61,559 bases of DNA from Chloroflexota bacterium (GCA_026389695.1 JAPLHI010000036.1:1-61559), one strand, 5' to 3'; positions 17,017-26,134 are shown, numbered from the stretch's first letter. A program made the numbers and translations. Notes: generated by a model from the sequence alone, not told the origin.

Positions 17017-17622
17017 TTAGCTCTGTGCGTAAAGCTTGTTGTTATTAATATATTCTTCAACCTCTGAAGGCACCAGATAGCGAATAGATTTACCCAAGGA
17101 AACCTTTGCACGGATTGCTGTGGAACTGATTCCAATATAGGGCTCGTTCAACATTAAAATGCGGCTTGAAATCTCCGGCATTGATAATTCCAATTGGGAA
17201 AGATCAGGCTTAGCAAAGCCCGGCCTGGGAAACGCCACCAGTGTTGCCATCTTAGATATACGATATGGTGCTTTCCATTTAGGCATCTCAGCCAGGCTGT
17301 CCCACCCTACCAGGAAAAACAGCTTTGTTTCTGTTCCAAGCTCTTTAATTAAGCATTTGAGGGTATCAACAGTATAAGAGGGTCCGGGATTGTCAACTTC
17401 AATTGTGCAAAGTCTGAAGCTGGAATTAGACTGAATAGCGGTTTTTACCATATTCGATCTATGATCTGCCCCTGCTATTTCATGATCCGACTTCATCCAT
17501 GGTTTCCCCGCCGGAATAAATATCACATAATTAAGCTCAAGTTTAGCCCTGGCTTCCTCGGCTATGATTAGGTGTGCCAGGTGTATGGGATCAAATGAAC
17601 CACCGATGATTCCGACTTTCAT
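17017..17622 (-). CDS. nadD: Nicotinate-nucleotide adenylyltransferase
   Basis: NadD adenylates nicotinate mononucleotide in NAD synthesis. The 201 residues carry GGSFDPIH at 7-14 with the HLAH nucleotide-binding histidines at 14 and 17, FFLVGWDSL in the middle, and ISSTAIR near the C-terminus. Its ATG follows the obgE stop by one base, so the two genes form a transcription unit in the common obg-nadD arrangement. Confidence 0.95.
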   Translation of the reverse strand: MKVGIIGGSFDPIHLAHLIIAEEARAKLELNYVIFIPAGKPWMKSDHEIAGADHRSNMVKTAIQSNSSFRLCTIEVDNPGPSYTVDTLKCLIKELGTETKLFFLVGWDSLAEMPKWKAPYRISKMATLVAFPRPGFAKPDLSQLELSMPEISSRILMLNEPYIGISSTAIRAKVSLGKSIRYLVPSEVEEYINNNKLYAQS

Positions 17623-17623
17623 A

Positions 17624-18688
17624 TCACCCCCGCGGTTTCTTTGGCTTAGGCCTGAAAATTACTTCAGGTCTCTCCTGATCTTCTTTGTGTATATTTTTTT
17701 CTTCATCGACCAATTTATGAACAGCTGTTACAAGTTCGCTTAAACCAAGACCTTCTTTTGCTGAGATTTGAAAAACCGGCCATTCGAATCTACGAAGCTT
17801 ATCCGGATTGGTTATCAGTAGTTCATTAGTATCCCAAGTATCGATTTTGTTCACAGCAACTACACATTTTTTCCGGGACATATCCGCATTAAATAAGGTA
17901 ACTTCTCTCACCAGGTTTTCCAGGGATTTTTCCATATCCATATCTCGCCCGTCAATCAGGTACACAATTACTCTTGCTTTCTCTGCATGACATAAAAATT
18001 TGTTACCCAAACCTTTACCCTGGTGCGCATTTTCCGTCAATCCCGGTAACTCTACCCATGTATATTGTTTCAGATTTTGTTTAGTTACTCCCAAAACCGG
18101 TTCACGTGTAGTAAACGGGTATTCTGCGATTTCAGGCCGGGCTTTTGACAGAGCCGCTAGAAGTGAAGATTTGCCGCTATTCGGGCATCCCAGGACACAA
18201 ACATCCGCAATTAGTTTAAACCGAAGCACGAGGTGATATTTTTCTCTATTTTCTCCTGATTGAGCCGTTTTAGGCGCCTGGTTGGTAGCAGTTGTAAAAT
18301 GAACGTTGCCTAAGCCACCTCTACCTCCCCTGGCTGCTACTACATCCTGACCATCCCTTCGTAGATCCGCAATTATCATCTCTTTTTCTTCTTGCTTTAT
18401 ATAAACAGAGGTCCCTATGGGTACATCAATACAAAGATCAGCTGCATGAGCGCCATGCATTTTTTGTTTTCCTCCAATCTCCCCGTTCACAGCCTTAAAG
18501 TTAGTCTTGTTTCTGAAGGAGCTCAAATCCACTATGTCTTTCCGCGCAATTAAAATAACATCACCACCTTTTCCACCATCGCCACCATCAGGGCCACCAA
18601 ACGGCAAATATTTCTCCCTCCTGAAGCTGGCAAGTCCACCACCTCCATTCCCTGCCTGTACTGTTATTTCAACTTTATCGACAAACAT
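17624..18688 (-). CDS. obgE: GTPase Obg (CgtA)
   Basis: A 354-residue ribosome-associated GTPase. The glycine-rich Obg domain comes first (GNGGGGLASFRREK, GGPDGGDGGKGGD, ARGGRGGLGN). The G domain has GCPNSGKSS (G1), a G3 in which the usual DIPG motif reads ELPGLTENAHQGKGLG, NKID (G4) and ISAKEGLGL (G5). The chain ends in a basic tail without the C-terminal OCT domain seen in some Obg proteins. The candidate replication origin lies directly upstream. Confidence 0.95.
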   Translation of the reverse strand: MFVDKVEITVQAGNGGGGLASFRREKYLPFGGPDGGDGGKGGDVILIARKDIVDLSSFRNKTNFKAVNGEIGGKQKMHGAHAADLCIDVPIGTSVYIKQEEKEMIIADLRRDGQDVVAARGGRGGLGNVHFTTATNQAPKTAQSGENREKYHLVLRFKLIADVCVLGCPNSGKSSLLAALSKARPEIAEYPFTTREPVLGVTKQNLKQYTWVELPGLTENAHQGKGLGNKFLCHAEKARVIVYLIDGRDMDMEKSLENLVREVTLFNADMSRKKCVVAVNKIDTWDTNELLITNPDKLRRFEWPVFQISAKEGLGLSELVTAVHKLVDEEKNIHKEDQERPEVIFRPKPKKPRG

Positions 18689-18689
18689 A

Positions 18690-18863
18690 TTTAATAATAA
18701 GTATTACTTTATTAATAATAGAATATTAATTAATCATCTTAATAACAAGTATGTTAACGATGTGGATGATGTAGCTAGAACGTACGGGACTAGTGGGAAA
18801 TTAAAAAGACTTTTACACAAAAATGAACAACAATCCACACTAATGCGGATTTTATCCACATGG
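18690..18863. other. Candidate replication origin (oriC) between obgE and dnaA
   Basis: 174 bases with two parts. 18690-18750 is almost purely A/T and could be the unwinding element. 18761-18860 holds DnaA-box-like 9-mers: TTATCCACA at 18852-18860 (perfect consensus), TTTTACACA at 18811-18819 (fits TTWTNCACA), TCATCCACA on the minus strand at 18761-18769 (one mismatch) and CAATCCACA at 18831-18839 (two mismatches). It lies at the 3' end of dnaA. Position and box density support oriC, but boxes also mark autoregulated dnaA loci. Confidence 0.6.
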
Positions 18864-20231
18864 TTAAGTATTTTGAGCTTTTTGGCTCGATTTTAATAAG
18901 TCTCTGATGACTTCTACACTTTTACTTAATTGGGAATCAACGCTTATTTCAGATGAGATTTTATCGCAACCATGGATAACAGTTGTATGATCCCTGCCGC
19001 CTAACAATCTTCCGATCTCCGCCAGGGTGCAATGGTTTTGCTGGCGAAGTAAGTACATAATTATATGACGCGCCCTGGAGGTTTTAAGATCCCTTTTCTT
19101 GCTCGTGATAACCTCAGGAGAGATGGCAAAATAATCTGCCACGGTATTAATTATTACAGATGGACAATGATAATTATTCTGTTGCTTGGAAATAGAAACC
19201 ATATCAGATAGTACCTGCTTGGCTGCTGATAGGTCGATCTCTATTCCATTTAACCTGGCGTAAGTAGACAATCGTGTTAAGGCTCCCTCAAGTTCCCGCA
19301 CATTACGATAAAAATGAGAAGCCATATAATTCAAGACCTGGATATTAAAGGCAACTCTCATTTGCTGAGATTTCAATTCAAGGATATCAACCCGTGTCTT
19401 ATGATTCGGTGGATAAATGTCAGCCAGCAGCCCACCCTCGAGCCTTGATCTTAACCTTATGTGAAGTGATTCAATATCTTTGGGCGGGCGGTCACCTGTA
19501 ACCACTACCTGTCTGTTATCGTCAAGAAAATCATTTAATATATGGAAAATACATTCCTGTGTTTGTGTTTTTCCACTGAGGAACTGGACATCGTCCAGCA
19601 AGAAGATATCTATATCGTTAAACTTATTTCTGAATTCCTCTGCATTTTTATTGCGTATGGCCGCTATAAATTCGTTGGTGAATTGTTCGGAACTCATATA
19701 TAGCGTTGTTTGCTGTGATGCCCTGGCCACATGTCCGATAGCATGAAGTAAATGAGTTTTACCGGTACCCGTACCGCCGTAAATATATAAAGGATTGAAG
19801 GCTCCACCGGGATTATCGGCTATTTCAATGGCTGCCGTATAAGGAAGTCTGTTGCAATCGCCGGCTATAAAACTGCCAAAGGTATATTTTGGATTAAGAA
19901 AGGTTTGCCTGTTGAGTTCTCTAATTTTAAGACTTACTCCGCCGTCCGGCATCGTGCGGCTTATGGAATGCGCAGGTTCCTTTTTGACTGCCTGTACCTG
20001 AAACTGTACTTCGACATTCTGCCCGACAATAGTGGAAAGTGTCCTGCTCACCAGTGAATTCAGCCGGCTTTTCAACCACTCGGCAATGAACTCGGTCGGT
20101 ACCGCAACGACAAAAATGTTGTCGGAATAATCTACACCTCTGGTATCCTTAAGCCAGGTATTAAAATTAGCTTTATTAACCTGTAACTGCAACTCACCCA
20201 GTGCGGCTTGCCATATCTTGTCAGCTTGCAT
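18864..20231 (-). CDS. dnaA: Chromosomal replication initiator protein DnaA
   Basis: A 455-residue initiator. Domain I (about 1-80) interacts with helicase and is followed by a short linker. The AAA+ domain has Walker A GGTGTGKT at 152-159 and Walker B FLLDDVQFL. Domain IV has the DnaA signature LLGGRDHTTVIHGCDKI near the C-terminus for binding DnaA boxes. The ATG at 20231 gives a normal N-terminus. dnaN and recF are not adjacent. The neighbours obgE and nadD lie downstream, beyond the candidate origin. Confidence 0.97.
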   Translation of the reverse strand: MQADKIWQAALGELQLQVNKANFNTWLKDTRGVDYSDNIFVVAVPTEFIAEWLKSRLNSLVSRTLSTIVGQNVEVQFQVQAVKKEPAHSISRTMPDGGVSLKIRELNRQTFLNPKYTFGSFIAGDCNRLPYTAAIEIADNPGGAFNPLYIYGGTGTGKTHLLHAIGHVARASQQTTLYMSSEQFTNEFIAAIRNKNAEEFRNKFNDIDIFLLDDVQFLSGKTQTQECIFHILNDFLDDNRQVVVTGDRPPKDIESLHIRLRSRLEGGLLADIYPPNHKTRVDILELKSQQMRVAFNIQVLNYMASHFYRNVRELEGALTRLSTYARLNGIEIDLSAAKQVLSDMVSISKQQNNYHCPSVIINTVADYFAISPEVITSKKRDLKTSRARHIIMYLLRQQNHCTLAEIGRLLGGRDHTTVIHGCDKISSEISVDSQLSKSVEVIRDLLKSSQKAQNT

Positions 20232-20432
20232 GTGTATAATAATTCAGCCCCTATTTTTGACTAAATACCCCGTAAAAGGAACAAAAATCCCCTGAACAAA
20301 AAACGTCAAAGTATTGATGAAGTTAAGGAATTATTGCAATTGGTTTAGCCTGCTGGTATTATCCGCAGTGCACCCCCCGAAACAACAATAGATAGATTAC
20401 CATACAGGTCTTTTAGGCTGTCAATGGTTATT
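20232..20432. other. Divergent spacer between dnaA and fmt
   Basis: Spacer of about 200 bases. On the minus strand a TTGACA (20419-20424) is 17 bases from a weak GGTAAT (20396-20401), a possible dnaA promoter. A TTATCCGCA at 20358-20366 is one mismatch from a DnaA box and could serve autoregulation. Nothing else was recognised. Confidence 0.3.
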
Positions 20433-20461
20433 TTGACATAATGGGAAAAAAACTTTAAATT
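20433..20461 (+). promoter_or_regulatory. fmt promoter
   Basis: TTGACA at 20433-20438, 17-base spacer, TAAATT at 20456-20461. The predicted start point coincides with the first in-frame ATG (20467), so the transcript may be leaderless or begin before the second ATG (20476). Confidence 0.6.
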
Positions 20462-20466
20462 TTTGT

Positions 20467-21411
20467 ATGCATACGATGAAAGCCGTATTTATGGGATCGC
20501 CAACATTTGCACTCCCTTCTTTAGAAGCGTTAGTGTCAAATCAGTATAATGTGATCGCAGTTTACACTCAACCGGACAAGAAAACGGGCCGCGGTCAACA
20601 TGTTATGTCCTGCCCTGTAAAACGATATGCCGTATCACGTGATTTGAAGGTAATCCAGCCGGATAACTTTAAAGATGATCGCGAAATAGCAATGTTCGCT
20701 GCACTGAAACCGGATATTGTAATCGTCGCCGCTTATGGACAGATACTCCCTGAGGCTGTTTTATCAGTGCCGCAATATAAATGTATAAATATCCACCCGT
20801 CTCTATTGCCCAGGTACCGTGGGCCGTCTCCGATTGCGGAAGCTATTATAAATGGAGATGTCGTTACAGGTGTTACCATAATGTTAATTGAAAAGAAAGT
20901 CGATAGCGGTCCGATATTGAGCCAGAGAGAAATGCCGGTGCTGGAGGAGGATACGACAGATATTTTGTCTGAAAGGTTGGCCGGATTGGGAGCGGAATTA
21001 CTTATCGAGACTATTCCCGGTTGGGTATCGGGAAATGTCGTGCCGCAAATACAGGACGAAAGCAAAGCAAGTTGTACAAAAATGGCAGTCAAAGAAGATG
21101 GCGAACTGGACTGGAAATTACCTGCTATTCAACTATGGCGTAAAGTAAAGGCTTATCATCCATGGCCGGGATGTTATACAACCTGGAAAGATACGCGATT
21201 GAAAATTACCAGGGTTATTACACTTCCTTCTCAGAATGGAGGCCAAATCGGTGAGGTAAGTGCGCTATCCCGCACAGCACCGGCGAGAATAGCCGTTCGT
21301 ACAGGTGAAGGCTTGCTGGGGATTATTTGTGTCCAACCTGAAGGAAAGCGCGAGATGACAGCGGTTGAATTCCTAGCAGGCCATCGTGATTTCGTGGGCA
21401 GTGTTCTTTGA
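20467..21411 (+). CDS. fmt: Methionyl-tRNA formyltransferase
   Basis: Fmt formylates initiator Met-tRNA using 10-formyl-THF. The 314 residues show GSPTFALPSLEAL at the N-terminus, the catalytic-domain signature NIHPSLLPRYRGPSPI with its conserved Asn/His, and the C-terminal OB-like tRNA-binding half from about 205 (WRKVKAYHPWPG). The frame offers ATGs at 20467 and 20476; MKAVFMGSP from the second is the typical family start. The product links folate one-carbon metabolism to translation. Confidence 0.95.
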   Translation: MHTMKAVFMGSPTFALPSLEALVSNQYNVIAVYTQPDKKTGRGQHVMSCPVKRYAVSRDLKVIQPDNFKDDREIAMFAALKPDIVIVAAYGQILPEAVLSVPQYKCINIHPSLLPRYRGPSPIAEAIINGDVVTGVTIMLIEKKVDSGPILSQREMPVLEEDTTDILSERLAGLGAELLIETIPGWVSGNVVPQIQDESKASCTKMAVKEDGELDWKLPAIQLWRKVKAYHPWPGCYTTWKDTRLKITRVITLPSQNGGQIGEVSALSRTAPARIAVRTGEGLLGIICVQPEGKREMTAVEFLAGHRDFVGSVL

Positions 21412-21473
21412 CTTTACGCTATTCCACCAATAGACTTAATAGGTATACAGTAATATCCAGGAGTTAATATAAG

Positions 21474-22187
21474 ATGTTCTTTGATCCACTTTATCTCATT
21501 ATCATGGCGCCTGCCCTGATATTTATGATCTATGCGCAAATCAAAGTTAAATCCACGTATAGTAAATTTTCCAAAGTCTATAACCAGAAAAAGATAACGG
21601 GAGCGCAGGCTGCTTCCCAGATGCTAAAATCCAATGGGCTGGCTGATGTACCTGTCGAAACGGTACAGGGGAAATTGACCGATCATTACGATCCGACCAA
21701 AAAGGTGCTCAGGTTATCGCCGGAAGTAGCCAATACGCCTTCTGTGGCAGCAATTGGCATTGCGCTTCACGAGGTGGGACATGCGGTCCAGCATCAGACG
21801 AAGTATGCGTTTATGGGAGTTCGATCGGCGCTGGTGCCCGCAGCTAATATTGGCAGTACACTCGGCTGGATTTTGATTTTCATTGGCATTTTACTCATGG
21901 GTTTATCTAAAGCTTTTGCCGATTTTGGAAGCCTGATTGCGATGGCGGGCATTCTGCTCTTTGCGGCTGCCGTATTATTTACGCTGGTGACTCTTCCCGT
22001 CGAATTCAATGCCAGCAATCGTGCCCGGCAGATGATTAAGGAATCAGGCCTGCTCGTAGGACCGGAATATGACGGGGCTAGCGCGGTATTGTCCGCAGCG
22101 GCGCTTACCTACGTGGCGGCTATGCTCCAGGCTGTGGCACAACTTCTCTACTTCGTGCTCATAGTCTTCGGCGGGCGACGGGATTAA
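21474..22187 (+). CDS. Membrane zinc metallopeptidase, YugP-like
   Basis: A 237-residue integral membrane protein. An N-terminal membrane segment (about 5-22) is followed by a cytosolic stretch with HEVGH at 99-103, the zinc-binding HExxH motif, then two or three hydrophobic segments (about 125-175 and 215-235). The layout matches the YugP/DUF neutral zinc metallopeptidase family, whose substrates are unknown. It follows fmt by 62 bases and may share its transcript. Confidence 0.88.
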   Translation: MFFDPLYLIIMAPALIFMIYAQIKVKSTYSKFSKVYNQKKITGAQAASQMLKSNGLADVPVETVQGKLTDHYDPTKKVLRLSPEVANTPSVAAIGIALHEVGHAVQHQTKYAFMGVRSALVPAANIGSTLGWILIFIGILLMGLSKAFADFGSLIAMAGILLFAAAVLFTLVTLPVEFNASNRARQMIKESGLLVGPEYDGASAVLSAAALTYVAAMLQAVAQLLYFVLIVFGGRRD

Positions 22188-22231
22188 AATAAACAGATCG
22201 AAAAGAACTTAAAGATACTGTTGCCATTACG

Positions 22232-22270
22232 GGCCAACCTGTGCTGTGCCGGTTGGCCTTAATTTATTTA
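22232..22270 (+). terminator. Probable terminator after the zinc peptidase gene
   Basis: GGCCAACC at 22232-22239 pairs with GGTTGGCC at 22251-22258 (8 bp, 11-base loop), followed by a T-rich but interrupted tract TTAATTTATTTA. Confidence 0.5.
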
Positions 22271-22315
22271 TAATGGTTGCGGATCGAAAAACCTGAATAT
22301 AAGGGAATAAAAATA

Positions 22316-23113
22316 ATGGTTAATAAAAAAGCGGAATTCAGCGAAAAGGAACTTGGCCAATTCCATACATTTAAAAGTATAGTAGAAAAGCTGCGCGGCC
22401 CGGATGGCTGTCCCTGGGACAGGAAACAGACGCACGATTCCCTCAAACAATACCTTGTTGAAGAATGTTATGAGGTTCTTGAGACCATCGAAGAGAACAC
22501 ACCTTCAATGCTCCGTGAGGAACTGGGTGATTTATGGTTGCAGATAATGCTGCATACGCAGATAGCCGAAGAGTGCGGCGAGTTCACCTTTGAGGATGTT
22601 ATCCGGCAGATAAACGGCAAACTAATTCACCGTCATCCACACGTTTTTGGAAAAGCCAGAGCTGTGGATGCATGTGAAGCATCATTGAACTGGCAGGAAC
22701 TTAAAGGACAGGAAAAGCCGGAGAACCAGTCGTTGCTATCAGGCGTGCCGAAGAGCCTGCCGGCCCTGGCTTACAGCCAGTCCATTCAACGGCGGGCAGC
22801 CTCTGTGGGATTCGATTGGGACAAACTGGGAGATGTTATTGACAAGCTATCCGAGGAGGTTGAGGAACTGCGCATGGCTGATAATCAAGAGAAAAAAGTG
22901 GAAGAGTTCGGGGATATCTTATTTACACTGGCTAATATAGCCAGGCACATGGATATCGAGCTCGAATCTGCTTTAAGGAAGGCAAACACGCGTTTCTCTA
23001 AACGATTTAATTATATGGAAGAGACATGCAGGCAGAAGGGTGTGGAGCTGCGCAGTCTTTCCCTAACAGAGATGGATGCATTGTGGGATGAAGCAAAGAC
23101 TGTGGGGCGGTAA
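22316..23113 (+). CDS. mazG: Nucleoside triphosphate pyrophosphohydrolase MazG
   Basis: MazG hydrolyses (d)NTPs to monophosphates as house-cleaning. Two MazG folds are visible. The first has GPDGCPWDRKQTHDSLK, the EECYE helix and EELGDLW. The second has SEEVEEL and EFGDILF, giving the E-x2-E and E-x2-D metal sites twice. I chose the ATG at 22316, 265 residues, because AAGGGA lies about nine bases upstream and the sequence before it is not conserved. A TTG at 22277 would add 13 residues and fall right behind the terminator. Confidence 0.93.
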   Translation: MVNKKAEFSEKELGQFHTFKSIVEKLRGPDGCPWDRKQTHDSLKQYLVEECYEVLETIEENTPSMLREELGDLWLQIMLHTQIAEECGEFTFEDVIRQINGKLIHRHPHVFGKARAVDACEASLNWQELKGQEKPENQSLLSGVPKSLPALAYSQSIQRRAASVGFDWDKLGDVIDKLSEEVEELRMADNQEKKVEEFGDILFTLANIARHMDIELESALRKANTRFSKRFNYMEETCRQKGVELRSLSLTEMDALWDEAKTVGR

Positions 23114-23115
23114 AC

Positions 23116-23192
23116 TGGTCGGGGAGAGAGGACTCGAACCTCCGGCCTCAGCGTCCCGAACGCTGCGCGCTAACCAACTGCGCTACTCCCCG
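23116..23192 (-). tRNA. tRNA-Pro (CGG), CCA encoded
   Basis: Acceptor stem CGGGGAG pairs with CTCCCCG, discriminator A, and an encoded CCA at 23116-23118. The anticodon arm is CAGCG-TTCGGGA-CGCTG with anticodon CGG. The T loop is TTCGAGT. Total 77 bases. Confidence 0.95.
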
Positions 23193-23204
23193 GGCAGGTA
23201 GATA

Positions 23205-23233
23205 ATTATAGTCGGCTTTCACTTTTGGGGCAA
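23205..23233 (-). promoter_or_regulatory. tRNA-Pro promoter
   Basis: Minus-strand TTGCCC (23228-23233), 17-base spacer and a perfect TATAAT (23205-23210), placed 12 bases before the tRNA 5' end. Confidence 0.65.
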
Positions 23234-23253
23234 CAATTGTAAACTAATTTATT

Positions 23254-24441
23254 ATGAAATTTTGCGTAGTTGTAATGGATGGGGCATCAGGGTGGCCATT
23301 AAGGGAACGCGATAATAAAACGTGCCTGGAACTGGCGTATACACCAAATCTCGATGCTATGGCCCGCGAAAGCTTGATGGGCACAACGCTGACTGTTCCT
23401 TCGGGCATGGAGCCCAGCAGTGCCTGCGCATGCATGTCCGTTATGGGATATGACCCCACCGTCTATTACCGGGGCAGAAGCGGCATCGAGGCCCGCAGCA
23501 TGGGTATACCGGTAGATAACGGAGAGGTTGTGTTCCGCTGCAACCTGGTGACAGTGCTCAATGGTACGATGGCGAGCTATAGTGCAGGGCATATTAGCAC
23601 CGGTGAAGCCGGCGCTATTATAGAAACCTTAAACCAAAAATTGGGATCAGACACGGTCAGGTTTTTCCCGGGCGTGAATTATCGTCATATTTGTAAGTTG
23701 ATCAACAGGGTAGATACACTCAATGCTGTATGTACCCCTCCACACGATATAACGGATAAACCTGTGGCACAATTCCTGCCGCAGGGTAAAGGCGGGGTTT
23801 ATTTAACAGAACTGATGAAGCAGTCAGAGCCGATTCTAGCTAACCATCCGATAAATATGGAAAGGAAAAAGAACGTCAAATTACCTGCAACAACTATCTG
23901 GCTTTTCTGGCCCAGCGGGCAGATACCTGAAATGCCCCCGTTTAAACAGGAATATGGCTTAAAGGCTGCATTGACATCGGGAGTAGACCTGTTGCGCGGT
24001 CTTGCCAAGATGGCGGACATGGAGATATTACAGATCAGCGGAGTCACAGATGGCCTGGATAACGATTATGCAGCTCAGGTTGGCGGCGCCCTCAAAGCAC
24101 TTGAGAGAAACGATCTGGTAGTTCTGCACATAGAAGCGCCTGACGAGATGGGACATCGAGGCTCTGCAGATGACAAAATTAAGGCCATTGACTTGATCGA
24201 TAAAGAAGTAATCGGTAAGATACGTTCGTGGAAAAAGGATGATATTAAAGTACTGGTGATGCCTGATCATCCTACCCCGATACAGCTTAAAACTCATTGC
24301 GGCGATCCGGTACCATTTCTGATCTGGGGCAAGTCGGTTATAAGCAATGGCAGCAGGCGATTTACCGAAGCGGAAGCCCTCAAAACAGGCTTGTTTATAG
24401 AGCCGGGTTATAAAATTATGCGTAAGCTCATCGAGCAGTAA
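23254..24441 (+). CDS. apgM: 2,3-bisphosphoglycerate-independent phosphoglycerate mutase, archaeal type (ApgM)
   Basis: A 395-residue alkaline-phosphatase-fold enzyme converting 3- to 2-phosphoglycerate. The metal site includes the Asp in VVMDGASG, DEMGH in the C-terminal half and PDHPTP near the end. SIEARSMG-type substrate residues appear as SGIEARSMGIP. In most ApgM the nucleophile Ser sits in a GSDxAN motif before S-x-L-G-Y-D-P. Here it reads PSSACACMSVMGYDP: the Ser is kept but the following Asp and Asn are Ala and Cys. The fold is clear; the altered motif could be lineage-specific. No ribosome-binding site is obvious. Confidence 0.9.
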   Translation: MKFCVVVMDGASGWPLRERDNKTCLELAYTPNLDAMARESLMGTTLTVPSGMEPSSACACMSVMGYDPTVYYRGRSGIEARSMGIPVDNGEVVFRCNLVTVLNGTMASYSAGHISTGEAGAIIETLNQKLGSDTVRFFPGVNYRHICKLINRVDTLNAVCTPPHDITDKPVAQFLPQGKGGVYLTELMKQSEPILANHPINMERKKNVKLPATTIWLFWPSGQIPEMPPFKQEYGLKAALTSGVDLLRGLAKMADMEILQISGVTDGLDNDYAAQVGGALKALERNDLVVLHIEAPDEMGHRGSADDKIKAIDLIDKEVIGKIRSWKKDDIKVLVMPDHPTPIQLKTHCGDPVPFLIWGKSVISNGSRRFTEAEALKTGLFIEPGYKIMRKLIEQ

Positions 24442-24485
24442 TTAGAAATCAATATTCTATAATAAATTATAAGGTAGTTGCAGAT

Positions 24486-25703
24486 ATGGCGATAGTAGTA
24501 CAAAAATATGGCGGAAGCTCAGTGGCTGATGCCGATAAAATCAGAAACGTTGCACGTCGCATTGCCGAAAAATACACAAAAGGCGAGAAAGTCGTTGCGG
24601 TGGTATCGGCCATGGGGGATACAACGGATAACCTCCTGGATCTGGCAAGTAAAATCAATGCCAACCCTGAACCACGTGAGATGGATTTGCTCCTCTCTAC
24701 GGGTGAAATAGTATCAAGTACCCTGCTTGCCATGGCGCTGCACGCCAGCGGCTTTAAAGCCATAGCCTTGAGTGGGCCGCAAGCGGGTATTTCTACCGAT
24801 GCCAGTTTCAGCAGGGCGAGGATAACAGGTATCCAACCCAGGCGCATTATAAAAGAATTGGACAGGGGTAATATTGTCATCGTGGCGGGATTCCAGGGTA
24901 TGACCAAGGATAAAGATATAACCACGCTTGGTAGAGGCGGCTCTGACACCACGGCTGTGGCACTGGCTGTCAGTCTAAAGGCCAATATTTGTGAAATTTA
25001 CACTGATGTCGAAGGTGTATATACAGCCGACCCGCGCATTGTCCCGGAGGCAAATAAACTCAGCGAGATAGGTTATGAAGAGATGCTTGAGATGGCCACC
25101 TCAGGTGCAAAGGTAATGCATCATCGCGCAGTTGAACTGGGCCAGGTATTCAACATGCCTATACTAGTAGCATCAAGCTATGTAGAAAAGCCGGGCACCA
25201 TTATACATGGAGGAGACAACATGGAAGCAAGAAATAAGGTTAGAGGCATAGCACATGATATGGATGTGGCAAAGATAACTATTGCCGGCGTTCCTGATAG
25301 GCCGGGCATAGCGGCAGCGATATTCCTGCCGATGGCCAGAGAAGGCATTAGTGTGGATACTATTGTCCAGAATGCAAGCGCTAATAACATTACGGATCTT
25401 ACATTCACCGTATCCAGAGGAGATCTTAAAAAGGCTATGGAGATTGTAAAACCGGTTGCCCATGAGATAGGTGCTAAAGAATGCCTCAGTAACTCCGCGA
25501 TGGGTAAAGTATCTATTATCGGCATCGGGATGCAAAATACTCCCGGCTATGCGGCCAAGATGTTTCAGACTCTTTCTGAACAGGGCATTAACATAGAGTT
25601 GATTACGACTTCAGAAATACGCATCACCTGTATAATATCCGAAGATAAAATAAAGGACGCAGTTAAAGCCCTGCATAAGGTTTTTGAACTTGATAAGGGG
25701 TAA
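24486..25703 (+). CDS. lysC: Aspartate kinase
   Basis: The first step of lysine, threonine and methionine synthesis. The 405 residues have KYGGSSVAD at the N-terminus, GRGGSDTTAVALA in the kinase domain and two ACT domains from about 260 to the end for allosteric feedback by amino acids. This is the monofunctional, Bacillus/Corynebacterium-like length. An AAGG ribosome-binding site precedes the ATG. It ends eight bases from the convergent NifU-like gene. Confidence 0.95.
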   Translation: MAIVVQKYGGSSVADADKIRNVARRIAEKYTKGEKVVAVVSAMGDTTDNLLDLASKINANPEPREMDLLLSTGEIVSSTLLAMALHASGFKAIALSGPQAGISTDASFSRARITGIQPRRIIKELDRGNIVIVAGFQGMTKDKDITTLGRGGSDTTAVALAVSLKANICEIYTDVEGVYTADPRIVPEANKLSEIGYEEMLEMATSGAKVMHHRAVELGQVFNMPILVASSYVEKPGTIIHGGDNMEARNKVRGIAHDMDVAKITIAGVPDRPGIAAAIFLPMAREGISVDTIVQNASANNITDLTFTVSRGDLKKAMEIVKPVAHEIGAKECLSNSAMGKVSIIGIGMQNTPGYAAKMFQTLSEQGINIELITTSEIRITCIISEDKIKDAVKALHKVFELDKG

Positions 25704-25711
25704 ATTTAATC

Positions 25712-25930
25712 CTAAACGGCTACGACTTCCTTCACGTCGGTAAGTTTTTCTTTGAGGAAGCGTTCAATACCCTTTTTAAGCGTCATTGTTGACATCGGAC
25801 AGCCGGCGCATGCCCCCTTCAAGCGAACACTCACGATTCCGTCTTTGACATCAATTAATTCAACATCGCCGCCGTCTGCCTGAAGACTGGGGCGGATGAT
25901 GTTAAGAACTTCCTGTACTTTTTCTTTCAT
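25712..25930 (-). CDS. NifU-like C-terminal domain protein (Fe-S scaffold/carrier)
   Basis: A 72-residue stand-alone NifU C-terminal domain with LQADGGDVELIDV and the cluster-binding CAGCP (C-x2-C). It assembles or carries [4Fe-4S] clusters, fitting a cell that needs many Fe-S enzymes, including those of the ACS operon. Full length for the single-domain form. Confidence 0.93.
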   Translation of the reverse strand: MKEKVQEVLNIIRPSLQADGGDVELIDVKDGIVSVRLKGACAGCPMSTMTLKKGIERFLKEKLTDVKEVVAV

Positions 25931-25969
25931 TATTACACCTTCTTGTTGACTAAATTGGGTTTACATGGT

Positions 25970-25998
25970 AATTTAGCACCGCCAAAAAGGGTTGTCAA
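25970..25998 (-). promoter_or_regulatory. Promoter of the NifU-like gene
   Basis: Minus-strand TTGACA (25993-25998), 17-base spacer, TAAATT (25970-25975), 40 bases before the start codon. Confidence 0.65.
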
Positions 25999-26134
25999 AC
26001 AAGCGAACTTATTTTGAACGTATAATTGCAGATATGAAATCGATATATGTGGGTTGGCATAAAAGTAAGTTGAACAGCCGGGCGCCCTTATGACACATTT
26101 GCCTTTGCTTCGGTAGTATTATTAAATAGAATGT

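Noticed and set aside
26035..26095. A 19-codon ORF after a TATAAT box between the NifU-like gene and the TPR gene
   Set aside because: No ribosome-binding site, no recognisable sequence and no terminator; it is probably chance.
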